A stretch of DNA of 64,000 nt. It comes from Neoceratodus forsteri. Taxonomy: Eukaryota > Chordata > Ceratodontiformes > Ceratodontidae. The DNA lies in NCBI GenBank assembly GCA_016271365.2, contig CM057456.1, forward strand, positions 663,179,501 to 663,243,500, written 5' to 3'. A program made the translations under genes and the position numbers. Shown here one piece after another: positions 42,810-53,039 of this stretch. The notes beneath the pieces are model-generated. The model saw nothing but the letters and a program-made list of their open reading frames with translations, had not been told where the DNA came from and did not search any database. Numbering within the stretch: position 1 is the stretch's first letter; each line of letters opens with the position of its first letter.

Positions 42810-43470
42810 AATCAGCCAATTCCAGGAGCTTGGGTAATAAATTGGTGGACTTGGAGGCCATAATGGAGGACTAGTGAATGGACATTGTGGCTATAACTGA
42901 GATCTGGTGGCCAGGGCATCAAACTTGAGAGGTTGGTATCCTGGGGTATAGATCTTTTAGGAAGGACAGGGCACGAACAAAGGGGGGGTTTGCATTTTAT
43001 ATCAGAAGCAACATTACAACATTAGGGCAATAGAGGGGCAGGAGGAGCAAGGGGAGGCGGAAGTCCTGTGTGTCACACTGGAAAAATGTCCAGGTGCATT
43101 ATTAAAAGACTGGGGGTGATTTACAGACCCCTATGCAGGGGACAGGCAGGTGTTGCAGGCAGCTCAATGAATGACACACAAGGGGGAGCTTCTGCTAGTG
43201 GGGGACCTAGACCTCCCTGATGCGGACTGGGAAATTCTGTCAGCAACATCAGCCAGAAGCAGAGAGATACCCGATTCACTTCAAGGTGCTTTCCTGCAAC
43301 CACTGGTTTGGGAGCCCACTGGGGTGTAAACATAGTAGACGTGGTCCTCACAAATGGGGAAAGTGTGGAGGAGGTTTTAGTGGGTGCCAATCTAGGGACA
43401 GGCAACCACAATACATTGAGTTTCAGGGTAAGGACAGGAAGTGAAACAAATCGGACCAACAGGAAGGTTC
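42810..43470 (+). pseudogene. CR1-C endonuclease
   Basis: Readable blocks are DIVAITEIWWPGHQT (42885-42925), FRKDRARTKGG (42957-42990), the GDLDLPDADWE catalytic block (43201-43233), and in another frame VVLTNGESVEEVLVGANLGTGNHNTLSF (43340-43422), where the usual SDH has become GNH. The catalytic histidine is retained; the aspartate before it is lost. Confidence 0.75.
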
Positions 43471-44035
43471 TGGACTTCAGGCAGATGGACTTTGCCAAAA
43501 TGAGGGGGATTGTCAGGGAAGAAATGAAGAAGAAGGGGGAAATAGAGGACAGTGAGGAATTATGATATTCGGTTAATGGAGGGTTACTGAAAGCCACTGA
43601 ACTCTGTATCAAGAGGGTAAGAAAGGGCAAAAATAGAAGGAGACCACTCTGTTATAACAGGGAAGTGAAAGGGGCAATTAGGGAAAGGAAAAGGGCATTC
43701 AGAACATACAAGAAGAAGACTCAAGGGAATGAGGACAGGGAGACATACAGAGTGAAGTTGAGGGTGGCAGGGCAGAAGATTAGGACAGCAAAAGCAGATA
43801 CAGTACAAAAGAGAGAATAGCTAGACAGGCCAAATTGGGAGATCAAACTTTTTCTAGGTATGTGGGGAAGAAGAGGAAGGTGAGTCAGGCGATAGTACAA
43901 GTGAGGGGGGGAGTACAAGTGGAGGGGGACTTTGAGAAGGTGGAGGTGTTTAATAACTACTTCTGCTCAGTCTTTACTGTTGAATAGGAGGGTTGGGGAT
44001 CTGAATTAAGGGAGAGAGGAAGGGAAGGAATAAGG

Positions 44036-44760
44036 GTGGATTCTGGCCTGTTCAGTGAGGACAGGGTAAGGGAAGAATTAGGAAGGTTGAAGGTGAACAA
44101 GGCAATGGTGCCAGAAGGCTTACATCTTTGGGTACTCAGGGAACTAAGGGAGGAGCTGGCAGCACCTCTGAGGAGCCTGTTTAACATGTCCCTGAATATG
44201 GGGTGGGTGCCAAGTGGCTGGAAAAAGGCAGATGTGGTGCCAATACATGAGGGGGGGCAGCAGAGAGGAGGCGGAGAACTATCGCCCAGTCAGCCTCACA
44301 TCAGTGGTGGATAAGATGATGGAGGTGCTAATAAAGGAAAGGGTGGGCAACTACCTTGTAGACAGTGGACTGCAAGATTACAGACAGCATGGCTTCACAA
44401 ATGGGAGGTCATGCCAGAAGAACCTAATAGAATTTTTTGATTGGGTGATGAAGGTGATTGATCGGGGGGGGAATGTGGACATGGCCTACCTGGACTTCAG
44501 GAAGGCCTTTGACACTGTCCCTCATAGAAGGCTGGTAAATAAGCTAGAAATCTTAGAGGTGGGACAGAAAATAACTAGGCGGGTGGAAAACTGGTTGATG
44601 GACAGGAGCCAGAGTGTGGTGGTAAATTGGGTGCATTCCAGGGAGAAGGGGGTAATGAGCGGGGTGCCCCGGGGTCAGTACTGGGGTGAATCCTTTTCAA
44701 TGTATATATCAGTGATATAGCAGAAGGGACTGGAGGGCAGGTATGTCTATTTGTAGATGA
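44036..44760 (+). pseudogene. CR1-C reverse transcriptase palm
   Basis: The first frame (to 44270) has EDRVREELGRLKVNKAMVPE, LREELAAPLRSLFNMS and PSGWKKADVVPIHEGG. The next frame (44214-44720) has NYRPVSLTSVVDKMMEVLI, GFTNGRSCQKNLIEFFDW, NVDMAYLDFRKAFDTVPH and SGVPRGQ. The catalytic FVDDTKICNRV (44751-44783) lies one frame further. Two G-run indels separate the frames. The aspartate pair is intact. Confidence 0.85.
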
Positions 44761-44779
44761 TACAAAGATCTGTAATAGG

Positions 44780-45651
44780 GTGGGCACACCATGGAGGAGT
44801 GTAGGCTATGAGGAAGGACCTAAAGATTCTGAAAGTGTGGTCGGAAACATAGCAGCTGAAATTCAATGTCAAAATATGGCACAAAAAAATGCAAGCAGCA
44901 TACGCATTGGGGGAGAGGTAATAAAATCAATTGAGAAGGAGAGGGATCTGGGGATTATAATTTCGAACAACCTTAAGGTGGGTGACCAATGCAGGAAGGT
45001 GGTGGGTAAGGCAAATAGAATGCTGGTGCATATAAGGAGGGGAATAACAAGTAGAAGGAGGGAGGTACTGATGCCACTTCATAAAACCATGGTAAGACCT
45101 CACCTGGAGTATGGGGTCAAGTTCTGGAGACCTCACCTATGCAAGGACATAGAGACGAGATTGAAAGGGTTCAGAGAAGGGCAGCCAAGATGGTGCATGG
45201 TATGCATAGGAAGCCCTATGAGGAGGGGTGTAAGGAGCTGGATCTGTACCCAATGGAGACAAGGAGGCGGCCGGGGGACATGATAGAAACATTTATGTAC
45301 ATAAAGGGGATTAATAGGGTAGGGGAAGGAAGCTTATTTACGAAGCAAGTAAGCGCTAAAACTAGAGGGCATAGTTCAAGATTAGAAGGAGGGAGATTTA
45401 AGGGCAGTGTAAGGGTGTCTTACTTCACGGAAAGGGTGGTGGAGCCCTGGAAGAAACTGCCTGAAGAGGTGCTGGGTGCCAAAATGTTGGAAGGTTTCAA
45501 GAGGGCATGGGACAGACATAAGAGGTTTACTGGGGAATTAAATGGATGTCCCGTGACAAATGTGAAGAGTTTGGGGGGGGGGGAAGGTAAGGGGCTAGCT
45601 CAATGGGCCAGAGTGGTTCTTTTCTGCCAACAGATTTTTATGATTCTATAA
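44780..45651 (+). pseudogene. CR1-C RT thumb and C-terminal domain
   Basis: Two overlapping frames. 44780-45180: EKERDLGIIISNNLKVGDQCRKVVGKAN, then MVRPHLEYGVKFWRPHLCKDIE. 45139-45651: VQRRAAKMVHGMHRKPYEEG, DMIETFMYIKGINRV, and YFTERVVEPWKKLPEEVLG. All blocks match the C-terminus of CR1-B. A single frameshift at about 45150-45165 splits an otherwise open region. Confidence 0.85.
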
Positions 45652-45699
45652 TCACGTTCAGGGAAGTTGCACCGTCCTCCCATGAGTCCCTACAGGCTA

Positions 45700-47345
45700 A
45701 AATTTCCTTTGCTTTCCTTTTCCCAATTAACTCAGTCCTCACTCATTTAACCATAACTTCCTGAGTTCTCTCCTCGCACCCCACTGCAGGGTCACATGCA
45801 GTAGGCATAGTGACGGACCCCTACAGTGACCATTGTGTGACATTTTATGTCAGAAAAGTCCAGCTCCCTCCATCCTCACCAAAGTACCTCTGGTCAAGGT
45901 TCCTCCAGTCACTGAACACAAAGAATCTGCTGAGCGACCTGGCTGCTGATGACTGGTCTTTCTTGATCACTGCCCTTGACGCTGATATGGCATCATCCCT
46001 CTTTCCCTCATTATTTTCTACTGTCTGGGATAAGCATGCCCCCATGAGGAAATCCAGTGTAAAATCGTGTCCCACCACTGGATCACAAGTGATCTCATCG
46101 ACTTGTACAAGACTAGTGACCAAGCACGAGTCAAGTACTGTATCCTGCTCCCTGCACAACCTTCTCTCTTACAGGGTGCTAGGAACTGTGGTACAAAAGC
46201 CATTCATTCCACAAAGTCCCTCTACTTCAAGGCCAACCTCCAGAACAAAATTAACTCCCTATCAAATTCTGGAAGGTGATTACTTCCCTTTTGACCCCCC
46301 CCCACCCAATCCTCTCTCTCTGTCCTCTTGGTAAATGACTCATCAGTATTTGACCCTCTCTCTGTTGCTGCTCACTTCAATGAGATTTTCACAATTTGTG
46401 CTCTCCCTTCCCTCACCTCCTGCTTCCTCCCCTTCCCCTCCTCACTCTACCCAACCTCTCCCTCCCATGGGTTTTGACTTTCCCTCTGTCACTCTTCAGG
46501 GAACCATCTTGCCCTTTCTTAACTTAACCCTTCCAAATCTAGCCAGATGCTTTGGACCCTAAACTTTACCAGCTGTCAGCTCCAGCCATTGCCTTCCCTC
46601 TCCCCAAAAGGGACAATCCCTCCACTGTTGATACCTTCCACCATATCTCCTTCCTCCCTTCTCTTGCAGAGCAGAAAGAGAAGCTGATTTACTCATAACT
46701 TGTGGCCTTCCTCCGCTCTTCCAACTTCCTCTCCTCCTCCTTCCAGTCTGGCTTTAGGCAGGGTCACTCAGCCATCACCTCACTACTTAGGGTCACTGAT
46801 TCCATCATTTCAGGGATGGAACAGAGGCACAGTACTGTGGCCATTTTCATCGATCTGACAAAGCTTTTTACTTAGTGTTCCATTGTCTCCACCAGGATAA
46901 GCAGAACGCTGCCAGCCTCTCTGCCTCAGCTATCAACTGGTTCTGTTCCTATTTTGTGGGCTGTCAACATTCTGTAGAGGTAGGAGATGCCCTTTCTCAC
47001 CACTGCCTTACTTCTCCTGACCCCTCCCCTCAGCCCTGGTTCAGCATCCCAGTCATCTGAGCTCTCTGCACTTTTGAATCTACCTTACATTGCACAATTA
47101 TTTCTGATTTTGTACATGACTTGTCTGCCATGCAGTAGCTGTCTTTGGCTTGACTGTCTGTACTGCATTGGACCCATGCCCTTTATTTCACTGTTCCTGT
47201 AACTTCACTATCAGCCTGGTTATTTTTCTGTAACTGTTTCTCCCTTCCTCTTTCCCCAGGGTTGCACCTGGAAATAAGCTGTGGCACGATGTGCGTCTCC
47301 GGACTACCAATATTCAAATAATTATACAAATAAATAAATACATAC
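45700..47345 (+). mobile_element. L2G LINE copy (endonuclease C-terminus to tail)
   Basis: It begins near a SDHC-type block, DPYSDHCVTFYV (45820-45855; the endonuclease histidine), followed by the linker frame 45810-46334. RT remnants at 46560-46980 include SSFQSGFRQGHSAITSLLR and VAIFIDLTKLF. Sequence between the RT B motif and the 3' UTR is missing. It ends with the family 3' word TTGCACCTGGAAATAAGC (47262-47280) and a TAAATAAATA tail (47330-47342). It follows CR1-C almost directly. Confidence 0.75.
45810..46334 (+). pseudogene. L2G endonuclease C-terminus and linker
   Basis: Begins DPYSDHCVTFYVRK, then WSRFLQSLNTKNLLSDLAADDWSFLITALDADMASSLFPS and LFSTVWDKHAPMRKSSVK, typical of the segment between endonuclease and RT in L2-type LINEs. 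The frame is open for 174 codons but the linker after HAPMR is shortened and shifted. Confidence 0.7.
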
Positions 47346-48504
47346 ATATTGTATATAAATAATCATCTTACTTCATGCTAGTTGTAGTGTAACTGGAAGT
47401 GAATATTCTCTCCTGGGGATAGAACATATAATGTACATTCCGGATTGTAGTGCTAATGTTGTCAGTTTAAGTTGCAAAACTATACACATGAAAAAATTTA
47501 AACTGTCAAATTTATTTAGGCAAGGTAACATCCCAACGTGCAGGTATGTACAAGGCAAGGAGCCTGAAAAAATTGGGTAGACTATTAAAGCAGGACCCCC
47601 CCCCCATCTGGAGTCACGTAAAACCTCAGCACTTCGCTCTAACAGGAGCTTTGTCAGGGTGCGAGGACCAGTGGTGAGTCTGCAGTTTAAATAGGTGCCC
47701 ATTTGATGACATCATCAGTTAAGTACAAACACTTTTTTTCTAAAAATGTGGATGCTTTTCATGCTTTGTGTTCTTGGATTTGGGGGTCAGCCACCCCATG
47801 AGGTGCACCCAGTTTTGTCATGGTGGTCGCAAACTTGTTCAGTTTCTGCTTTTGAAGTATGTAACTGGACTAGGTCCTTATGGAGGAGTGCAGGGATATA
47901 GACATACATAATGCAGTAGAACTGGATGTATGGGTTGGTGTAGGTTGTTGGATATCAGAGGATGCCAAGCTATGAAATAGTACCCTGTATGTTATGCTCA
48001 AATGACATTTCATAATAAACTTCTGGAAATAGGATAATGGGGGCAGGAACACCTTAAACATTTTAAGACAAGATCTGTTTTATGCTTGTCTGTGGTTACA
48101 TTGCAGATCTGTAGGTGTGCTCTCATCTCTAGAAATGAAACTATTGCATAGCTTTTAATAAGGAAAGTTATTAGAGAAGAAGAAACTCAAAGTCATATCG
48201 TAAGATGAGTGGGAGTTTCTGTGGGTTTCTAATTTGCTCATTTTTTTTTTTTTTTTAGAAATTTTTAAGCATGTGTGACTGTGGGAGAACATGAAATATT
48301 TAAAAGCTTGACTTCTCCGGTTTACAGAAAATGGGATTCAGAGCATGCACGGTACGTTTATTTTTTCTGTGTGACTTCTGACTAAGCATCATTGCAATTT
48401 TAGCAGGCTGTTTCCCTTTTAAAAATTGTATGCTTTGGGTTTTTATACAATACTTTTCACTTAATGTTTTACTCACTAATGAAGCCCTTAAAACTGTAAC
48501 ACTA
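47346..48504. other. Unclassified repeat-like region with ribozyme-like motif
   Basis: The minus strand at 47360-47740 contains TATTTAAACTGCAG and the hammerhead-like stretch described separately. C9 and T15 homopolymers lie at 47595 and 48240. The rest (47750-48500) is AT-rich with no conserved frame. Confidence 0.4.
47629..47659 (-). ncRNA. Degenerate hammerhead-ribozyme-like motif
   Basis: On the minus strand: CCCTGACAAAGCTC, loop CTGTTA, GAGCGAAGTGC. This follows the hammerhead core order CUGANGA / stem II / GAAA with stem II GCUC:GAGC intact, but CUGAUGA is CUGACAA and GAAA is GAAG, so activity is not expected. Hammerheads of this kind are known in Penelope-like and other retroelement ends. 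I cannot define flanking stems I and III. Confidence 0.3.
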
Positions 48505-50030
48505 GTCTGAAAGTGGACAAGGCTATTGGACCAGATGGAAGGAATACATCTAAGTGTACGTAAAGAACTCAGGGAGATGCTGGTTTCTACACTAATGGCC
48601 TTATTCAACATCTCACTGGCATTGGGCATGGTTCCGGGAGACTGAAGGAGAGTGGAAGTGGTCTCCTTTCATAACAGTTGCAGCAGGGAAGAGGCTAGAA
48701 ACTATAGGCTGGTGAGCCTCACCTCAGTGGTAGGAAAATTAACGGAAACACTTAGGTGGTAGAGTTTGTTGACTCATATGGACTGCAAGACCAAGGGCAG
48801 CATGAATTCTTGGGATGGAGGAGGGGAGGTCATGCCAGAGGAACCTGATTAATTTCTTTCAATGGGTGACCAGGGAAATAAATCAAATGAGGGTAGTGGA
48901 TGTGGCCTATCTTGATTTTAGCAAGGCCTTTGACACTGTGCTGTACGGGAGACTGATTAAGAAATTGAGCAGCCCTTGGTGGGATCCAAAGTGGTAAATT
49001 AGGTTAGAAACTGGAGAACAGAAAGGAGACAGAGGGTGATGGTTAACAGCATTCACTCTATGGATGGAAGCTACAGGGCAAGTACTGGGACTGGTCCTCT
49101 TCAGTGTCTTCATAAGCTGTCAATGTCTTCATTGAGATGAACTAGAAGGAAAGGTATACCTTTTTGCAGATGACACCAAAATCTGCAATAGGGTGGACAA
49201 TGAGCAGGGGAGAGAAAGAATGCATAGGGTTATTGGAAAACATGAGGAAAGGTCAAAAACATGGCGGTTGGGACATAATGTCAAAAAGTTCAAAACTATG
49301 CACCTAGGCCATAGAAACTCAGGCAATGACTACAGGATGAAACACTGAAACATAGAACATAAAATCTGAAGGCAGGTAAGGCCTTCCCAGTCTGCCACTT
49401 TTTTTTCCCAGCCTATACTGTCAACATAGATCCTACTTGATCTCCGGCTTGCCCCTGTTGCTTCCCACTAAGATTCCCTTGCACCTACCGCATGCATGCT
49501 TGAAGCCCATCACTGTTTTCACTTCTGCCACCTCTGCTGGATGACTGTTCCAGGTATCCACCACTATTTAAGTGAAGAAGTACTTCCTCACCTCTCTCTC
49601 TTGAATTTACTCCCTTCCAGCTTCATTGCATGTCCTCTTATTCTTGTACATCATTTCCTCTGAAAAATTGGGGAGAGGGGTACCATCAGTCACTATGCAG
49701 GAAAGAGACCTTGAGGTTATCATATCTGATGACCTCAAAGTGGCAGGACAGTGTGACAAAGCAGTGAGTAGGGTCAGTGTGATGCTGATATGGGATGCAA
49801 TGGGAGAAGTATTTCCAGGAGGAGAGAGGTGGTGTTGCCACTCTGCTGCTCAATAGTGAGACTCCACCTGTAGTATTGTGCCCAGTTCTGGAGGATGCAC
49901 CTCAGAAAGGATATAGACAGGGTGGAGTCTATCCAGATGACGGCAACTAAAATGCTACAGGGGTTGCACCAAAAACCCTACGAGGAAAGACAGAGGGATC
50001 TCAACATGTACACCCTGGATGAGTGGAGAA
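48505..50030 (+). mobile_element. CR1-D LINE (RT), split by an antisense CR1 3' piece
   Basis: It starts in SLKVDKAIGPDG (48515-48545) and carries the GRSCQRNLINFFQWVT block (48825-48868), VDVAYLDFSKAFDTVLYGR (48897-48950), FADDTKICNRVDN (49162-49200) and NVKKFKTMHLGHRN. It is interrupted at about 49345 and resumes near 49668 with MQERDLEVIISDDLKVAGQCDKA (49695-49760), [12 protein letters not shown] and KMLQGLHQKPYEERQRDLNMYTLDEW (49950-50020). It then joins L2 sequence at about 50028. Several frameshifts. Confidence 0.8.
49345..49668 (-). mobile_element. CR1 3' fragment nested in CR1-D
   Basis: The minus strand gives the C-terminal CR1 region (reading from SEEMMYKNKRTCNEAGRE-like text at 49660 onward) and the 3' end GTTCTATGTTTCAGTG at 49340-49355. 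CR1-D text continues on both sides. TGAAA before (about 49338) and after (about 49660) may be a short target duplication. Confidence 0.7.
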
Positions 50031-50881
50031 TGAGAGTGAAAGGGCTGCAGTTAAACCCTGAAAAAACTGAGGTGTTGGTTGTGGACCCAGGTCGTCGTGA
50101 GGTGGGTGTGTTGGCAGGTTCTCCTTCGGGACTATGGCTCTGAGGTGTCCAACTACACACCTTAGGCCGGGTGTGAAACCTGGGTGTTATGTTTGATGAC
50201 TGTTTGACCCTAAAGTCGTAGGTGTCTACAGTTAAAACTTCCTTTTATCATCTGAGGAATATTATTTGGTTAAACACCTGGTTCCTCCCGATGATCTTCC
50301 AACATTAGTTCACGCCTTCATTTCCTCCCGTCTTGACTACTGGGGGTTGATATCCACTGCCTACAGCTGATGCAGAATGCAGCAGCCAGGCTGTTGACTG
50401 GTACTTCTAGAACAAGTCATATAATGCCTGTGCTCTGCGGACTGCACTGGCTGCCAATGCGGTGGCGGATCACCTTCAAGGTTGCTTTGTTAACCTATAA
50501 GGCCTTACACGACCAGGGACTGGGTTACCTGAAAGATCCCCTTTGTCCCTACTCTCCCCTCTGCCCCCTCCAATCCACTGATGAGGGTTTGCTAGAGACT
50601 CCCAGGGTCTGTTTAAAGACATCTGGGGCAAGGGCATTTAGTTATGCAGCCCTGACCCTGTGGAATTCTCTACCTCATTGGGTACGAGACTGCCTGACTG
50701 TTCAGAGTTTTAAGACTGCATTAAAAACATACCTTTTTGAACTGGCTTTCCCTGATTATTGAAGCTGCTATGGTATTTTATTGGTTTTACCTTAATGGGA
50801 TAATTATTTAATTGTGTTTTTATTGTACAGGCACCCTGGTTTGGAAAGGCGCCTTTTTTATAAAGATGAATTGAATTGAAT
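50030..50881 (+). mobile_element. L2 LINE, 3' part with tail
   Basis: It starts at MRVKGLQLNPEKTEVLVV (50030-50083), the block just after the RT catalytic motif in L2, and ends at TAAAGATGAATTGAATTGAATT (50862-50881), the tetramer/pentamer tail of L2. It carries the post-RT domain described below. The join with CR1-D at about 50028 is sharp. Confidence 0.85.
50370..50762 (+). pseudogene. L2 RT C-terminal domain
   Basis: A 130-codon frame: MQNAAARLLTGTSRTSHIMP, VLCGLHWLPMRWRITFKVALLTYKALH, YLKDPLCPYSPLCPLQS, FSYAALTLWNSLPHWVRD, and SFKTALKTYLFELAF before a natural stop. This is a textbook L2 C-terminus (LHWLPV, TYKALH, LWNSLP, FKxxLKTYLF). It is one of the better preserved protein segments here, but no upstream RT remains. 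Confidence 0.9.
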
Positions 50882-50883
50882 TA

Positions 50884-51062
50884 AACATAATAAAGACTCA
50901 CAAGTACCTCAGATTAGTGAACAGGGTACAGGATTCATAGCTGGGTGAAACAGAGTACTAGAACGTTAAGTGGCTTGTCCGAAGTCACACAGTATTTGGC
51001 TTTAGTGAACTTGTGATCTGGTTCCCAAGCCCGTGCTCAAACCATTAGACCACACTGCTTGC
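50884..51062 (-). mobile_element. CORE-SINE (tRNA head plus MIR/Deu-like core)
   Basis: The minus strand begins GCAGTGTGGTCTAATGGTTT (A box). It continues with GGGAACCAGATCACAAGTTC (weak B box), then the core TGTGTGACTTCGGACAAGCC ACTTAAC and CTGTTTCACCCAG. The TGTGTGACYTYGGRCAAG-type core is the hallmark of MIR and related CORE-SINEs. Its 3' end meets the L2 tail at 50882, so the two are tail to tail. Confidence 0.8.
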
Positions 51063-52139
51063 TGTGATCACCAAATGCACATGCTGGCTGCTTCCTGCAA
51101 GTATTTGGACTGAAAATCTTTCTTTCTGATACAGTATTTAATTTCAACCTAACAAAAGCAACAGTGATGGGATCTAGTTTTAATTGCAGAGATGGGCAGT
51201 TGGTTCTTTTTTTTTTACTGTTATTCTGGCTAAACAAAACATGCTACCAAATTATAGATGGATTACTTCATTCAAGCATGCATCACTCTCATGTTGACTG
51301 GAACACCACTTTAACTTTGAATGTGATACCCTTTGGTTTCTTAGAAATCTCCTGAAACTGACTCTGTCACAGATTAAGTAATAACAACGGGAGGCATGTT
51401 TCTTTGAGTTTCTTTAACATTTCTTAGAAACACTCATTTAAGTAAAGTGTGCAATGATATGGACTGATAATTACGTATGTCTGCTCTGTATCCTGTACTT
51501 TTATGTGTAAGTGGTCACTTGTAAAAAAGGGCTTTGTTGCTCATTTTTTTATCCAGTATAAAATATAAAAATGAAATAAATTGTGGTAATTTTTTTATGC
51601 ATGCACTGAGGTTCTGCTGATAGAACTCCTCTCTCTTAAGGGGGAGTGGGGGGAGGTGGCGGGAGACATAATCGCATCTCCCATTGCATACACTTTCAAC
51701 TTTTAAAATTATTCCAGTTTACCCTCATCAGTCAGGCTATAGATCACAATGAACTTAGTGGTGTAAAGTACAACACAAGCAATCTGCCGACACCAGTCTC
51801 TTTGCTCCTAAAATTTGCTGTCTGGCAGAAGGTGCGACCTCCATCATACCCCTAGATATTTATACAATAAACTCCAGGTCATGGCCCGGTGAACAGCTGG
51901 GGGGACAGCAGAATGGCAACATTGCTGATGGCAAAAAATCAAAGTCATAGCAGAATGCGTGCAACATGATTCCGTTGGCAACATCACGGTGGCAATAATC
52001 AGTTGGCACATTAACGGGCTACTGATTGCAAGCTGACCAAATTCACACACTTCTCAGATTATGTCACACATTCCTATAGTTTGCAGGGCATGAACACCTG
52101 AAACCCAGATGTCCATGAGCTGGAGGTTTGAGAACTACA
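51063..52139. other. AT-rich region, no gene seen
   Basis: No conserved frame. An AATAAA context occurs at about 51560-51580. At 51850-52030 the plus strand has a run of CAACAT, GGCAA and CATTAAC words that partly echo the 254-bp insert in CR1-C. Confidence 0.4.
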
Positions 52140-52300
52140 GGGAGATAGTGTAGTCCAGTGATTTCAATATGGGATGGTGAAAGATGAGATCTGTGGTTCA
52201 ATTTGGTTCAAATTCTACTCATGGTCACAGGTTGAGTTACACTGAGACCTTGAGCATGACACTTGACTAAGCTGTGTTTGAGGTCTTCATGGTTTTTTGA
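52140..52300 (+). mobile_element. tRNA-derived CORE-SINE, degenerate
   Basis: TAGTGTAGTCCAGTGATTTCA (A box, about 52146) is followed by TTTGGTTCAAATTCTACTC (B box, 52201-52219). A core block GACCTTGAGCATGACACTTGAC (52245-52266) then parallels the core of the SINE at 50.9 kb. The tail is not defined. Confidence 0.65.
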
Positions 52301-53039
52301 CTGGAAAGAAGCAGGACCCTCTGAAAATGAAATTGTGAAAAAACCAAAACTGCATGCTATTGGCTGAATATGGCCAAAGAGTGTGCAAGACACAGACAAG
52401 TGCACACAGGTGTAACTACTGTAGGTAAAGTTCAGAATGGTGGTTTATCATGAGAAAATAAAAGACATAATAGTCATAGTTGGGGTCTGGTGCTGCTTAG
52501 ACACATTGAGTTGAGGCACATTTCTAGGTGTGACGGGGGATGTGGTATACCTAATGGGAGGAGAAAATGTTTTCAAATTGATACAAAGCAATGTAAAGTG
52601 GTGCAAAATCTAATAACAGTACTGTAATAATAAATTACTAAAATACAGTCAACAGTTTAGTTTGGTTCAGTATGTCAGTTTGCATCTGCCCTTCTGCCCC
52701 AGGATGAGACTAAAGATAGTCCTTAACTAACTAATCAGGGCAATACAAAACGCTCAAAATAAACCCAGTGTACAGCTGTGTAAGAAAATGAAATAACTAT
52801 GGCTAAACAAATTATATAGGTGCATCAAATTAAAATTAAATTGGAACATTAATCAATATTTATTGATTTAAAATATTGGTAACTGGGATAGGCACACTTA
52901 GTCGAGGATAGTTTCTAGGTGCAAACCAGGGAAAGTGGTACAGTACTGGGGAACATTACAACATTCTTACAGAAAACAATATATTCAGTACAGGAAACAT
53001 GCACCAGTGCATGGGCTGCTAACAAATAGCCAGAGTACG
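52301..53039. other. AT-rich region, no gene seen
   Basis: No frame or repeat recognised. It contains several CTAACTAA and AATAATAAAT words of low complexity. Confidence 0.4.

Larger units (their letters stand above)
40840..45655 (+). mobile_element. CR1-C LINE, near full length
   Basis: The parts in order are ORF1 zinc finger and coiled coil (40898-41143), an eroded middle (41150-41900), an SGNH esterase remnant (41920-42440), a 254-bp foreign insert (42489-42742), endonuclease (42810-43470), the linker (43560-43950), RT (44036-44760), the C-terminal domain (44780-45560) and the 3' end TTTTATGATTCTATAATC (45637-45655). This is the classic CR1 layout, with ORF1 bearing both a zinc finger and an esterase. 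Frameshifts and stops occur in every part. A G10 run at 45573 distorts the end. Confidence 0.85.
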
